NCBI GenBank assembly: GCA_905216025.1
Contig: CAJMSE010000009.1
Location: 50,083 to 114,082, forward strand
Direction of reading: 5' to 3'
Source of the DNA: an uncultured bacterium
GTDB taxonomy: Bacteria; Bacteroidota; Bacteroidia; Bacteroidales; Bacteroidaceae
DNA: 64,000 bases
Shown: positions 51,659 through 60,896 of the stretch, piece by piece
Position numbering within the stretch: the stretch's first letter is position 1
Layout of the letters: each line of letters starts with the position of its first letter
Program-made: the position numbers and the translations under genes
Notes under the pieces: model-generated
Told to the model about the DNA's origin: nothing
The model's database searches: none
Seen by the model: only the letters and a program-made list of their open reading frames with translations

Positions 51659-54247
51659 ATGAAAAGACATGGAATAGTAATTGCCCTGCTGATGGCATGC
51701 GCCGTGCATGCCGGAGCGCAGACGCCGGCCTACCGCGACACAGGGCTGACAGCGGAGCAGCGGGCCGACGACCTGCTAAAGCGCCTGACGCTCGAGGAGA
51801 AGGCGAAACTGATGATGAACGGCTCGCCGGCAATACCGCGGCTCGGCATCCCTCAGTTTGAATGGTGGAACGAGGCGCTGCACGGCGTGGGGCGCAACGG
51901 TTTCACCACGGTGTTCCCCATCACGATGGCCATGGCCTCGTCGTGGGACGACGCACTGCTCGGCCGCGTGTTCACAGCCGTGAGCGACGAGGCGCGCGCA
52001 AAGAACAACGAGGCCAAGCGGCGGGGCGAAATCAAGAGATACCAGTGCCTGTCGTTCTGGACTCCTAACATCAACATCTTCCGCGATCCGCGGTGGGGCC
52101 GCGGGCAGGAGACTTACGGAGAAGACCCCTACCTCACCGAGCGCATGGGCTTAGCCGTGGTCCGCGGCCTGCAGGGACCGGACGGCGCACGCCACCGCAA
52201 GCTGCTCGCCTGCGCCAAGCACTTCGCCGTGCACAGCGGTCCGGAGTGGAACCGGCACTCGTTCAACATCGAGAACCTGCCCGCACGCGACCTCTGGGAG
52301 ACATATCTGCCGGCCTTCAAGGCTCTCGTGCAGAAAGGAAATGTGGCCGAAGTGATGTGCGCCTACCAGCGCATCGACGGCGAACCGTGCTGCGGCAGCA
52401 CGCGCTACGAGCAGCAGATACTGCGCGACAACTGGGGCTTCAAGGGTCTCATCACGAGCGACTGCGGCGCCATCGGCGACTTCTACAAGCCGGGACGCCA
52501 CGGAGTGTCGAAGGATGCGGCCGCGGCATCGGCAAAGGCGGTGCTCTCCGGAACTGACGTCGAGTGCGGCGGCGAATACCACAAGCTGCCCGAGGCCGTG
52601 AGGCGGGGCGACATCAGCGAGGCCGACATCGACCGGAGCCTGCGCCGGCTGCTCATAGCACGTATCGAACTGGGCGACCTCGACCCTGACGAGACGGTCG
52701 AGTGGACGAAGATACCGTCGGGCGTCATCGCATGCGACGCCCACAAAGCCCTCGCCCTCGACATGGCGCGCAAGGGCACGGTGCTGCTGCAGAACCGCGG
52801 CGGAATCCTCCCGCTCAAGGCCACAGCGCCGGCGGCGGCACGCGACATCGTGGTGATGGGACCGAACGCTACGGACTCGGTGATGATGTGGGGCAACTAC
52901 AGCGGATTCCCCACGCAGACGGTGACGATACTCCAGGGCATACGCAGCAAGGCGGGCAACGTGAGATACATCGGCGGATGCGGACTGACGCGGAGAGAAA
53001 TGAGTGAGAGCCGCTTCGCCGCCATCACCGCACCGGACGGCAGCAGGGGCATGAAGGCCACCTACTGGAACAACACCGCGGCCGAGGGCACACCCGCAGC
53101 CGTGGCTTACATCACCGCGCCGATAAACCTGAGCAACGGCGGCAACACGGTGTTCGCCCCTGGCGTGAACCTCGAGAACTTCTCGGCCAGATATGAAGGC
53201 ACATACACCGCCGACCGCAGCGAACGGCTGCAGCTCATGCTCCAGTGCGACGACAGGGCGCTGCTGATTGTCAACGGCGACACGCTGGCAGACATAGAGA
53301 AGCGCAGCGACAAGCTGGGATTCACCAAGCTGGAGATAAACGCCGAGACGGGCAAGAGCTACGACATCGTCATCGAATACACGCAGAAGGCCGACATGGC
53401 CACGTTGCAGTTTGACATCACGCGCGACAGCCGGCCCACCGACAGCGAACTGCTCGCCGAGATAGGCGATGCCGGCACGGTGGTCTTCGTCGGCGGCATC
53501 TCTCCCCGCCTCGAAGGCGAGGAGATGAAGGTCAGCGAACCGGGCTTCCGGGGCGGCGACCGCACTAGCATCGAACTGCCGCAGGCACAGCGCGACCTGC
53601 TGGAGATGCTGCACCGGGCGGGCAAGAAGGTTGTCTTCGTCAACTGCTCGGGCAGCGCCATGGGCCTCGTGCCTGAGAGCATCAGCTGCGACGCCATCGT
53701 CCAGGCATGGTACGGAGGCGAGCGGGGCGGCGAGGCCGTAGCGGACATTCTCTTCGGCGACGTCAACCCGAGCGGCAAGCTGCCCGTCACGTTCTACAAG
53801 AACGCGGAGCAGCTGCCCGACTTTGAAGACTACCGCATGGCCGGACGCACCTACCGCTACTTCCGCGGCGAGCCGCTGTTCCCCTTCGGTCACGGACTGA
53901 GCTACACCACATTCGACATCGGCGCCCCGAAATATGACGCAAAGAAAGGCACCGTCAGCGTGACCGTCAGCAACACGGGCAGCCGCGACGGCGACGAGGT
54001 GGTGCAGATATACATCCGCAACACGGCCGACGCCGACGGTCCGATAAAGACCCTCCGCGCATACAAGCGCGTGCAGCTGAAGGCCGGCGAGAAGCAGACG
54101 GTAGCCATCGACTTCCCCCGCGAGCGCTTCGAGGGCTGGGACGCAGCCACGAACACCATGCGGGTGGTTCCCGGAAAGTATGAGATAATGGCCGGGAACT
54201 CGAGCGATGACAAGTGTCTGAAGAAGGCGGTGGTGAAGGTGAAGTGA
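51659..54247 (+). CDS. GH3 family glycosidase with PA14 domain (beta-xylosidase-like)
   Basis: 862 residues, signal peptide to about AGA (residue 20). The N-terminal TIM barrel has LTLEEKAKLMMN, RWGRGQETYGEDPYL and the nucleophile Asp268 in LITSDCGAIGDF. A PA14-like insert occupies about 462-590 (MKATYWNNTA, LQLMLQCDDRALLIVNGD). The second GH3 domain (LGDVNPSGKLPVTF-type FGDVNPSGKLPVTFYKN, FPFGHGLSYTTF) and a fibronectin-III-like C-terminus (VSVTVSNTGSRDGDEVVQIYI) follow. The WWNEALHG segment is typical of the xylosidase/arabinosidase branch. It would trim neutral side chains of pectic or xylan polymers. Substrate inferred. Confidence 0.9.
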   Translation: MKRHGIVIALLMACAVHAGAQTPAYRDTGLTAEQRADDLLKRLTLEEKAKLMMNGSPAIPRLGIPQFEWWNEALHGVGRNGFTTVFPITMAMASSWDDALLGRVFTAVSDEARAKNNEAKRRGEIKRYQCLSFWTPNINIFRDPRWGRGQETYGEDPYLTERMGLAVVRGLQGPDGARHRKLLACAKHFAVHSGPEWNRHSFNIENLPARDLWETYLPAFKALVQKGNVAEVMCAYQRIDGEPCCGSTRYEQQILRDNWGFKGLITSDCGAIGDFYKPGRHGVSKDAAAASAKAVLSGTDVECGGEYHKLPEAVRRGDISEADIDRSLRRLLIARIELGDLDPDETVEWTKIPSGVIACDAHKALALDMARKGTVLLQNRGGILPLKATAPAAARDIVVMGPNATDSVMMWGNYSGFPTQTVTILQGIRSKAGNVRYIGGCGLTRREMSESRFAAITAPDGSRGMKATYWNNTAAEGTPAAVAYITAPINLSNGGNTVFAPGVNLENFSARYEGTYTADRSERLQLMLQCDDRALLIVNGDTLADIEKRSDKLGFTKLEINAETGKSYDIVIEYTQKADMATLQFDITRDSRPTDSELLAEIGDAGTVVFVGGISPRLEGEEMKVSEPGFRGGDRTSIELPQAQRDLLEMLHRAGKKVVFVNCSGSAMGLVPESISCDAIVQAWYGGERGGEAVADILFGDVNPSGKLPVTFYKNAEQLPDFEDYRMAGRTYRYFRGEPLFPFGHGLSYTTFDIGAPKYDAKKGTVSVTVSNTGSRDGDEVVQIYIRNTADADGPIKTLRAYKRVQLKAGEKQTVAIDFPRERFEGWDAATNTMRVVPGKYEIMAGNSSDDKCLKKAVVKVK

Positions 54248-54263
54248 CCATCCTGACCACTGA

Positions 54264-54489
54264 GGAAGCCCCTCCCGACCTCCCCAAAGGGGAGGAAACC
54301 ATGCGGGAAAGAGTGGGAGGGATGGGATTTATGGGAGGAGATGGGGATAATGGGAATACTGCAACGGTTCGGTGATATTCCTCTCATAGCTCCTATGCCA
54401 TCCCATCGCTTCCCACAATTCTCATTTCTCCCATTGAAGTCTACCTCTTTCCACTCTCCTCCCCTTTGGGGAGGTTGGGAGGGGCTTCC
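54264..54489. repeat. Long palindromic intergenic repeat, copy 2
   Basis: Outer arms of 33 bp (54264-54296 and 54457-54489) are complementary with a single mismatch and contain the same GGAAGCCCCTCCC word as copy 1 at 23491-23752. The interior has degenerate inverted CCCATNNCTCCC words and a core with ACTGCAACGGTT and GTGATATTC that lines up with the copy 1 core (about 22 of 30 bases by eye). It lies 3' of the GH3 gene, as copy 1 lies 3' of the ROK kinase gene. Confidence 0.8.
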
Positions 54490-54633
54490 TTTGAGGTCGG
54501 GAGGGGCTTATCCTTGAGGCCGGGATGGACTTTCCGACAACCCTCAAAAACGATTAGCCCGGCTCTCAAAAACACTTTTGATAGCTGGCACAAACGCATT
54601 TGAAAGCAAGCAGAATACATCAGCAGGCAACCG

Positions 54634-54720
54634 ATTGCACCGTCAAAGCCTATCGTTTACACCATCAAAGACCATCAATCGCACCGTCAAAACCTATCCA
54701 TTACATCATCGATTGTCCAT
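54634..54720. repeat. Two tandem 44-bp degenerate units
   Basis: The words GCACCGTCAAAGCCTATC and GCACCGTCAAAACCTATC start units at 54634 and 54678. Each unit continues with a TTACA(C/T)CATC word. The function is unknown and no reading frame is supported here. Confidence 0.6.
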
Positions 54721-54792
54721 AAAAGACCTGTTTTTACATATTATCACCCCACCCTTTGCCTTTTCCTTCCAACGCCCCCACAGCCTTGTAGA

Positions 54793-54868
54793 GACATAGC
54801 TCGTCTATGTCCTCAGCGCGCAAGAGGTTTATTCCGCCATCTCCATGAGAACATAGACGAGCTATGTC
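54793..54868. repeat. Paired ACATAG-CTCGT-CTATGT hairpins in inverted orientation
   Basis: GACATAGCTCGTCTATGT at 54793-54810 recurs exactly reversed at 54851-54868. Each copy is itself a 6-bp hairpin, so the pair can form two small hairpins or one 18-bp stem with a 40-nt loop. Confidence 0.8.
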
Positions 54869-54960
54869 CCTACTTATACGTGAAAACAGGGTGGCAAAAA
54901 CACAACAGAAACCAACAATGCACGTGGAATAAACAACACCATGCCAACCGGTTTCACTCT

Positions 54961-55021
54961 GTCTCCTCCCCTTTGGGGAGGCTGGGAGGGGCTCTTGAGG
55001 AGGCAGGGAGGGGCCCTTGGG
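54961..55021. repeat. Partial copy of the palindromic repeat arm
   Basis: CTCCTCCCCTTTGGGGAGGC, GGGAGGGGCTCTTGAGGAGG and GGGAGGGGCCC words match one outer arm of the palindromes at 23491-23752 and 54264-54489, without the partner arm. The remainder of the 54248-55172 gap shows only low-complexity sequence, and I see no gene in it. Confidence 0.65.
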
Positions 55022-55119
55022 ATATCGGCAGAGGGGTCATTCCCACAGTTAACACATCCTAATATTTATTATTAAATATGTAAAATCGGGGGGGGTAGTG
55101 AGAATGGATTTGGTTTTAG

Positions 55120-55127
55120 TATCTTTG
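55120..55127 (+). promoter_or_regulatory. -7 promoter element (TATCTTTG) of the WG-repeat gene
   Basis: A TAnnTTTG match 46 bp before the ATG at 55173, preceded by a run of ten G's at 55088-55095 and neighbours. No proper -33 element is seen. Confidence 0.5.
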
Positions 55128-55172
55128 TATGCATCTTTTATTATTAAAAAAATGTACTAATAACAGACTTTT

Positions 55173-56756
55173 ATGCTAAAGAAAACGTTATGCCGCATTG
55201 CCGCCGGCCTGCTGCTGGTGTCGTGCAATACGGAGAAAATGGTAGAGATAGACTACATCCCGGTGAAGACCGGCGACAGATGGGGATATGTGTCGTGCGA
55301 CGGCAAATATCTGATTAACCCGCAATTCGACCTGGCCGACGTATTCGTCGGCGACCTCGCCAAGGTGAAGATGGAGGAGAAATACGGCTTTACAGACCGC
55401 AGCGGACGACTGCTAAACAGCCTGCTCTTCAAGGACGTGACGCCCTTCAGGGAGGGAACGGCATGGGTGGTGAAGGAGAACGGCGCCCCCACACTGATCG
55501 ATACGGACGGAAACATCATATTCGAGATGAAGACGGCCGACGTTACACACACATTCTCAGAGGGTCTCGCATGCGTGGGAGTGAAGAACGAGGAGAGCGG
55601 CAAGATAAGCTACGGCTATATAGACACCAAGGGCAACTGGGTGATAACACCGCAGTTTGACATGGCATCCGATTTCCACGAAGGCATGGCGGCCGTGGGA
55701 TACTATGAGAAGGACGGCGACGGAGGCCGCTACGGCTACATCGACACCAAAGGGAAAATCGTCATCCCGTGCCAGTTTGACAGGGCTTTCCGGTTCACCA
55801 AGAACGGGACGGCCATCGTCGGGATGCGCCGGAAAGACGAATACAAAATCATCTACGGCCTCATCGACCGCAAGGGAAGCTACGTGATAAACCCGCAGTT
55901 CAGCATCCTCGACGAAGACGGAGACATCTACCGCTTCAGCTTTGCCGACGCAAGCAAATGCGGATGGTGCGACAGCAAGGGCAAGATACTGATAAACCCG
56001 CAGTTTGACTACGCCGGCGAATTCTTCGACTCCGACCTATCGCCCGTCACATTGGACCTCAAGCGCTACGGATATGCCGACAAGACGGGCAAGATTGTCA
56101 TCAATCCGCAGTTTGACCACGCATGGCCCTTCGCCGACGGGATGGCCATAGTGACCAGCAGCGACAAGGTAGGATTCATCGACGGCGAGGGGAAATACAC
56201 GGTAAACCCGCAGTTTGACGACGTAAACATACGCATAATATACGCATACCACGGCATACCCGAGACCTCATGGGTAAACAGCGACTGGTTCGACACCGAC
56301 GGCATGGCCGAAAAACTGGCGGGCATGATGAAAGACGGAGGCATCAGCGGCTACTCGCCCGACATGACCATAGGCCGCATCATGGAGCAGTGCGGCATGG
56401 ACAGCACCTACATCAGCACGTCGGCCGACACGGAGATAACCGTGTTCGACGACATGGAGTGGACGCAGTATGCAGCACTGGCGGTGACGATGCGCGGCAA
56501 CTTCTACACCGAGGTGTCCGACGGATGGTGGGGATACGTGCAGCAGCTGGACCCGTCGAAGAAGCCGGACGCACTGACCTGCCGCATAACGCTGGATGAG
56601 AGCAAGGCCGACCACGGGCAGCAGCTGTTTGAATCGATAAAGAAGGCGCTCGGAGCAAAGGGCGACGGAGAGGGCAAGGCCACGGCGAAACGCGGCGGCA
56701 CGACAGTGACGATAGAGCAGGAAGAGGGCACGGTGAAGATAACGCTCTCGAAATGA
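55173..56756 (+). CDS. WG-repeat lipoprotein
   Basis: 527 residues. A lipoprotein signal ends in LLLVSC (Cys about 18). Nine WG/KWG-type repeats (about 28-360) follow the pattern YGYIDTKGKIVIxPQFDxAxxF, for instance GYVSCDGKYLINPQFD, GYIDTKGNWVITPQFD and GYADKTGKIVINPQFD. They probably form a beta-propeller-like or solenoid surface. The last 160 residues (from about 365) are a separate, unassigned domain with TMRGNFYTEVSDGWWG and a Lys/Gly-rich linker. WG-repeat proteins are often surface or periplasmic binding proteins; the ligand is unknown. It precedes the SEL1/TonB-C gene by 45 bp. Confidence 0.85.
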   Translation: MLKKTLCRIAAGLLLVSCNTEKMVEIDYIPVKTGDRWGYVSCDGKYLINPQFDLADVFVGDLAKVKMEEKYGFTDRSGRLLNSLLFKDVTPFREGTAWVVKENGAPTLIDTDGNIIFEMKTADVTHTFSEGLACVGVKNEESGKISYGYIDTKGNWVITPQFDMASDFHEGMAAVGYYEKDGDGGRYGYIDTKGKIVIPCQFDRAFRFTKNGTAIVGMRRKDEYKIIYGLIDRKGSYVINPQFSILDEDGDIYRFSFADASKCGWCDSKGKILINPQFDYAGEFFDSDLSPVTLDLKRYGYADKTGKIVINPQFDHAWPFADGMAIVTSSDKVGFIDGEGKYTVNPQFDDVNIRIIYAYHGIPETSWVNSDWFDTDGMAEKLAGMMKDGGISGYSPDMTIGRIMEQCGMDSTYISTSADTEITVFDDMEWTQYAALAVTMRGNFYTEVSDGWWGYVQQLDPSKKPDALTCRITLDESKADHGQQLFESIKKALGAKGDGEGKATAKRGGTTVTIEQEEGTVKITLSK

Positions 56757-56801
56757 GCCGGCCGAAGCACATACGAATAACAGTAAAAGAAGATATACGA
56801 C

Positions 56802-58001
56802 ATGATTAAAAGACTGAAAATGATTGCCGCACTGACCATTGTGATGGCGGCATGCACACTGAAGGCCGCGGCGCAGGAGAACAAATGGCCGCTGCCGCTG
56901 TCTGTCTACAACGAACTGTTGTGGCACAAGATGTCTGACTACGACACCAGAACCGGAGTGGAACTGCTCATAAGCAGAGACTACACCTCGGCCGTGGGCT
57001 ACCTGCAACGGGCGGCGAAGCAGGGCGACGGATATGCCATGGCCATACTGGGAGACATGTATGCCCACGGACGCGGGGTAAAGAAAGACATGACCATATC
57101 CACAAACATGTTCAACAAGGCGATAGCGGCAGGCAACCCGCTGGCACACTGCTACCGCGGCGAAATATACTACAAAAACGGAAAGAAGGCCGAGGGCATG
57201 GCCGAATTCAGAAAGGCGGCAGACATGAGCTATGCCTACGGCCACTACCTGCTGTCGGCATACAACTGGATTAACGGCAACTACACTGCCTCCATGGAGC
57301 ACATGGAACAGATGGCAGAGCTCGGGATGAAAGTCAAGGGCACCATCGGAAGGATATATGCCTACGGCACGGTGGTGGAGAAAGACTATGCAAAGGCTTT
57401 CATGTATCTCAGCGACGAAGACTACGACTATACGGACGACGAACTGATGACGCTGGCAGACCTCTACTACCACGGCCGGGGCACGGGAGAGAACGTGAAG
57501 CACCAGAAGAACGGCAAATATAAGATGTGGTTCTACAAGAAAGGCGAGGACGGACGGGCAAGCATCACCGACGCCCTGCTCATCCTCGACCGCCTCGCCG
57601 AGAAGGGATATGAGGGCGCCGAGCAGCTCAGGACAAAGGTGAAGAACGAATATGAGGAGCGCAACAGGGAGTACAACAAGACGACAAGCCCGCAGTTCGG
57701 ACAGGCCGTCACGCAGTATATACGCAGCTACCGTGAACCGCAGAAGCCGGCAATAGAAAGCGCCGGGCGGGGCGAGATTGTCATCACGGCACGCGTCTCT
57801 TCGGCGGGATACGTGTCGGGGGCACAGATTAAATACCGCGTGCTGCAGCGGCTCGACGATGCCGCATTGACGCTCGTGCGCAACATGCCTAAGTGGCAGC
57901 CGGGCACGCGCGGCGGTTCACCTGCCGACATGAACGTCGAGATTGGCATATCGTTCTTCCCGCTGAAGGTGAGACTGATAAGATATGCGCCGGCAAGATA
58001 G
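56802..58001 (+). CDS. SEL1-repeat protein with TonB-C-like C-terminal domain
   Basis: 399 residues with a signal peptide to about AAA (residue 24). SEL1-like repeats (about 60-215) include AVGYLQRAAKQGDGYAMAIL, GDMYAHGRGVKKDMTIS and LADLYYHGRGTGENV. The last about 90 residues (GEIVITARVSSAGYVSGAQI, ALTLVRNMPKWQPGTRGG) look like the TonB C-terminal fold, but there is no N-terminal anchor or proline-rich linker typical of TonB. Probably periplasmic. It may be co-transcribed with the WG-repeat gene and ends before a bidirectional terminator. The function is not known. Confidence 0.78.
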   Translation: MIKRLKMIAALTIVMAACTLKAAAQENKWPLPLSVYNELLWHKMSDYDTRTGVELLISRDYTSAVGYLQRAAKQGDGYAMAILGDMYAHGRGVKKDMTISTNMFNKAIAAGNPLAHCYRGEIYYKNGKKAEGMAEFRKAADMSYAYGHYLLSAYNWINGNYTASMEHMEQMAELGMKVKGTIGRIYAYGTVVEKDYAKAFMYLSDEDYDYTDDELMTLADLYYHGRGTGENVKHQKNGKYKMWFYKKGEDGRASITDALLILDRLAEKGYEGAEQLRTKVKNEYEERNREYNKTTSPQFGQAVTQYIRSYREPQKPAIESAGRGEIVITARVSSAGYVSGAQIKYRVLQRLDDAALTLVRNMPKWQPGTRGGSPADMNVEIGISFFPLKVRLIRYAPAR

Positions 58002-58043
58002 CCGGACGGCAACAGAAAGTGCCGTATGGCGGCAGTGAAAAAC

Positions 58044-58074
58044 AAAAAAGGAGCGGCTCGGCCGCTCCTTTTTT
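58044..58074. terminator. Bidirectional terminator between convergent genes
   Basis: A palindrome of six A, GGAGCGGC, the 3-nt loop TCG, GCCGCTCC and six T (58044-58057 with 58061-58074). It has a T tract on both strands and lies between the SEL1 gene and the GH57 gene. Confidence 0.92.
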
Positions 58075-58107
58075 GTTTATACTCACTATGTTTTATTCAC
58101 TCTGTCA

Positions 58108-59529
58108 TCATTCTGCCGCCTCGTCCTTCTTGGCTGCGGCTTTCTTTGCGGCCGGCTTCTTGGCTGCCGCCTTCTTCGGCGCAGCGGCCTTGGCAGGCTT
58201 CTCAGCCTTGTCCTTCGCCTTGCTTGCCTCAGCTTCCATCTTGGCCAGCTTTGTCTTGAGACGGGTTATCTCCTTGTCCTTCATCTCAATCTCGTCGCCC
58301 TGGTTCTTGATGGTGGTGAGCAGGCTGTTCAGCTCCTCGTTGTCAATCTCCTCGGGATAGAGGCTGTTGACGCGGTGGATGAAGTCGCCGAGGATGTTCA
58401 TGTAGTTGGTGAACGCATCGAACGGGTCGCTGTATATGCCGCGGTCGAGACCTACGTTAGACGGCTTCGTGGTCATGAAACGGAAGTTGTTGCTGGCCTG
58501 CAGGTAGTCCCAATCCTGGTTTACACGCGGATCCCGGGCTATGCGCACGCGGTCGGCGATGCTGTAGAGCTTGTTGAAGGCCTCGCGCTGCATGGCGTTT
58601 CCGAGCCAGCAGCTGACGTCGCGCTCCTCGTCGACCCACGAGAGGGTGTCGGGCACGTCGAGGGCACCCACGCTCTTTGTCATCTTGCATATCTCGGTGG
58701 GCGTCGAGAAGGTGATGCCCTTCTCCTTGGCGCATGCCGGAATGGCTCTGAGGAACTCAAGGATGTTCGACGACAAGGGCTGCGCGATGCCGAGGGCGGA
58801 GAGCTCCATGAAGATGTTTATCACCTGCTCCTCCTGCGGCAGCGCGGCGATGCGGTTCACGTAGGTATCGGCAAAAAGCGGATAGCCTGGCCAGTCGCTG
58901 TTGCTGAAGCGCAGCGAGATGTCGTCGCTCAGCTCCACGTCGCGGAGCAGGAGCTTGAGGCTCGGGGCGATGTTGCAGTTGTAGACATAGTGGGGCGACT
59001 TCCATCCGAGCACGTGCTTGGCTCCCTCGGTGAGCATTCCGGTGAATCCCATGGCCGCCACCTGACCGCCGATGTCGTCGCTGTATATCAGTGACGAGTT
59101 GCGGAGCACGGCGGGCTTCTTTCCGAAGTACTCCTCTATCTTTTCGCACTGCTTCCTGACGTCTGCAGCGAAAGTCTCCTCGTTGGCAAGCGACGAGAGA
59201 CCATGCGAGTAAGGCTCGGCAAGGAACTCGACGCAGCCGGTCTCGTTCAGCTCCTGCAGCTTGGCAAGAACCTGCGGAGCATGCATCTCGAGCTGCTCGA
59301 TGCCCACTCCCGAGAGCGAGAAGGCCACCTTGAAGTAGCGTCCGTTCTCCTTTATCATCTGCAGGAGCGTTTCCAGCGCCGGCATGTATGAACGCTCGGC
59401 GATGTCGCTGATGCTGCGCTCGTTCTCGTAATCGTCATAATAATAGTGGTCTGTACCGATGTCGAAGAAACGGTATCTCTTGAGATGGATTATCTGATGT
59501 ATCTCAAAATATAGACATATTGTTTTCAT
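58108..59529 (-). CDS. GH57 family alpha-glucan hydrolase/transferase with a histone-H1-like tail
   Basis: 473 residues from the ATG at 59529 (MKTICLYFEIHQIIHLKRYRF). The GH57 barrel starts with the CLYFEIHQ strand; FSLSGVGIEQLE, VEFLAEPYSHGLSSL and LRNSSLIYSDDIGGQVAAMGF follow, as in the family's conserved regions. The last about 70 residues are a coiled coil (KDKEITRLKTKLAKMEAEASK) and an Ala/Lys/Pro tail (AAAPKKAAAKKPAAKKAAAKK) like histone H1 or bacterial Hc proteins. It acts on glycogen-like glucans in the cytosol, judging by the neighbours and the lack of a signal peptide. A longer frame to 59580 has no family support. Confidence 0.88.
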   Translation of the reverse strand: MKTICLYFEIHQIIHLKRYRFFDIGTDHYYYDDYENERSISDIAERSYMPALETLLQMIKENGRYFKVAFSLSGVGIEQLEMHAPQVLAKLQELNETGCVEFLAEPYSHGLSSLANEETFAADVRKQCEKIEEYFGKKPAVLRNSSLIYSDDIGGQVAAMGFTGMLTEGAKHVLGWKSPHYVYNCNIAPSLKLLLRDVELSDDISLRFSNSDWPGYPLFADTYVNRIAALPQEEQVINIFMELSALGIAQPLSSNILEFLRAIPACAKEKGITFSTPTEICKMTKSVGALDVPDTLSWVDEERDVSCWLGNAMQREAFNKLYSIADRVRIARDPRVNQDWDYLQASNNFRFMTTKPSNVGLDRGIYSDPFDAFTNYMNILGDFIHRVNSLYPEEIDNEELNSLLTTIKNQGDEIEMKDKEITRLKTKLAKMEAEASKAKDKAEKPAKAAAPKKAAAKKPAAKKAAAKKDEAAE

Positions 59530-59613
59530 TATTGCTGTTGTTTGGTTTGTTATACTTTCCTGACCGCCCGGCACCGCCATGACGGCCGGAGCGTGCTTGA
59601 CTTGTTGTTGCCT

Positions 59614-60882
59614 TTACTTCCAACCGAGCGTGCGCTCATACAGTTCGCGGATCCAGAGCCCGACCTTCTCCCATGTAATCTGGTCAACCTCCTTCTTGCC
59701 CTCTTCCTGAAGGTAGTGGAACAGGCTGTCGTTGGCACATATCGAGTAGATGGCATCGGCAAGGGCGTGAATGTCCCAGTAGTCGACCTTGATACAGTTG
59801 TTCAATATCTCGGCGCATCCGCTCTGCTTGGATATTATCGAGGGGGTGCCGCACTGCATGGCCTCGAGCGGAGAGATTCCGAAAGGCTCGCTGACAGAGG
59901 GCATTACGTATACATCAGAGTCCTTGAGGCACTCATACACCTGCTTGCCGCGCATGAATCCGGGGAAGTGGAAGCGGTCGGCAATGCCGCGCTCGGCGGC
60001 CAGCTGTATCATAGCGTCCATCATGTCGCCCGAACCGGCCATGCAGAAGCGGACGTTGCGCGTGCGGTGGAGCACCATGTTGGCAGCCTCGACGAAATAC
60101 TCGGGGCCTTTCTGCATGGTGAGACGGCCGAGGAACGTCACCACCTTCTCCTTATTAGTGTGGTCCGGACGCTCTATCTCGGCATACTCCTGCTTCAGCG
60201 GATACACGGCATTGTGCACCGTGAAGCACTTGCGCGGGTCCTGATGATACTGGTTGATGACGGTCTGGCGCGTCAGTTCGCTCACGCACATGATGCAGTC
60301 GGCCCAATCCATGCCGTTCTTCTCCATGGCATAGACCGTCGGGTTCACCTTGCCGCGGCTGCGGTCGAAGTCTGTGGCATGCACGTGGATGCAGAGGGGC
60401 TTGCCGCTCACCTGCTTGGCATGTATGCCGGCAGGGTATGTCAGCCAGTCGTGTGCATGGATGATGTCAAACTCTTCCGTCCTCGCAACCACTCCTGCGA
60501 TTATCGAGTAGTTGTTAATCTCCTCGTGAAGGTTTGACGGATATCCGCCGGCGAACTCGAGACAACCGAGGTCATTGACGTTCATGTAGTTGAAATCGGC
60601 GTAGATATGGTCGCGCAGCTTGTAGTAAAGCTCGGGCGACATGATGTTGCCCACGCGGCCGTTCACATAGTCATAGTCTACGTCGCGCCATGCTATCGGC
60701 ACGGCATTCATAGCCAGGATCTTCGCTGCGCTCCTGTCCTCATCTCCCCAGGGCTTGGGCAGGCACAGGGTGATGTCCATGTCTCCCTGGGCGTGCAGGC
60801 CCTCCGTGATACCGTAATTGGCGGTGGCAAGTCCACCGTATACATGAGGGGGATACTCCCAACCAAACATTAATACTTTCAT
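59614..60882 (-). CDS. GT4 family glycosyltransferase, glycogen-synthase-like
   Basis: 422 residues, cytosolic. The N-terminal domain begins KVLMFGWEYPPHVYGGLATA with the GGL nucleotide loop, and IIHAHDWLTYPAGIHA and VHATDFDRSRGK follow. The C-terminal domain has VVTFLGRLTMQKGPEYFVEA and the E-x7-E motif in SEPFGISPLEAMQCGTPSI. It is the middle gene of GH133-GT4-GH57, a set found in Bacteroidales for glycogen storage, so it most likely elongates the glucan chain from an NDP-glucose. The donor nucleotide is not evident from sequence. Confidence 0.9.
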   Translation of the reverse strand: MKVLMFGWEYPPHVYGGLATANYGITEGLHAQGDMDITLCLPKPWGDEDRSAAKILAMNAVPIAWRDVDYDYVNGRVGNIMSPELYYKLRDHIYADFNYMNVNDLGCLEFAGGYPSNLHEEINNYSIIAGVVARTEEFDIIHAHDWLTYPAGIHAKQVSGKPLCIHVHATDFDRSRGKVNPTVYAMEKNGMDWADCIMCVSELTRQTVINQYHQDPRKCFTVHNAVYPLKQEYAEIERPDHTNKEKVVTFLGRLTMQKGPEYFVEAANMVLHRTRNVRFCMAGSGDMMDAMIQLAAERGIADRFHFPGFMRGKQVYECLKDSDVYVMPSVSEPFGISPLEAMQCGTPSIISKQSGCAEILNNCIKVDYWDIHALADAIYSICANDSLFHYLQEEGKKEVDQITWEKVGLWIRELYERTLGWK

Positions 60883-60896
60883 TGTCTTATCCTCCC

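Noticed and set aside
52151..53893. A 580-codon minus-strand open frame opposite the GH3 gene
   Set aside because: No recognisable domain, and the GH3 frame carries complete catalytic motifs on the other strand.
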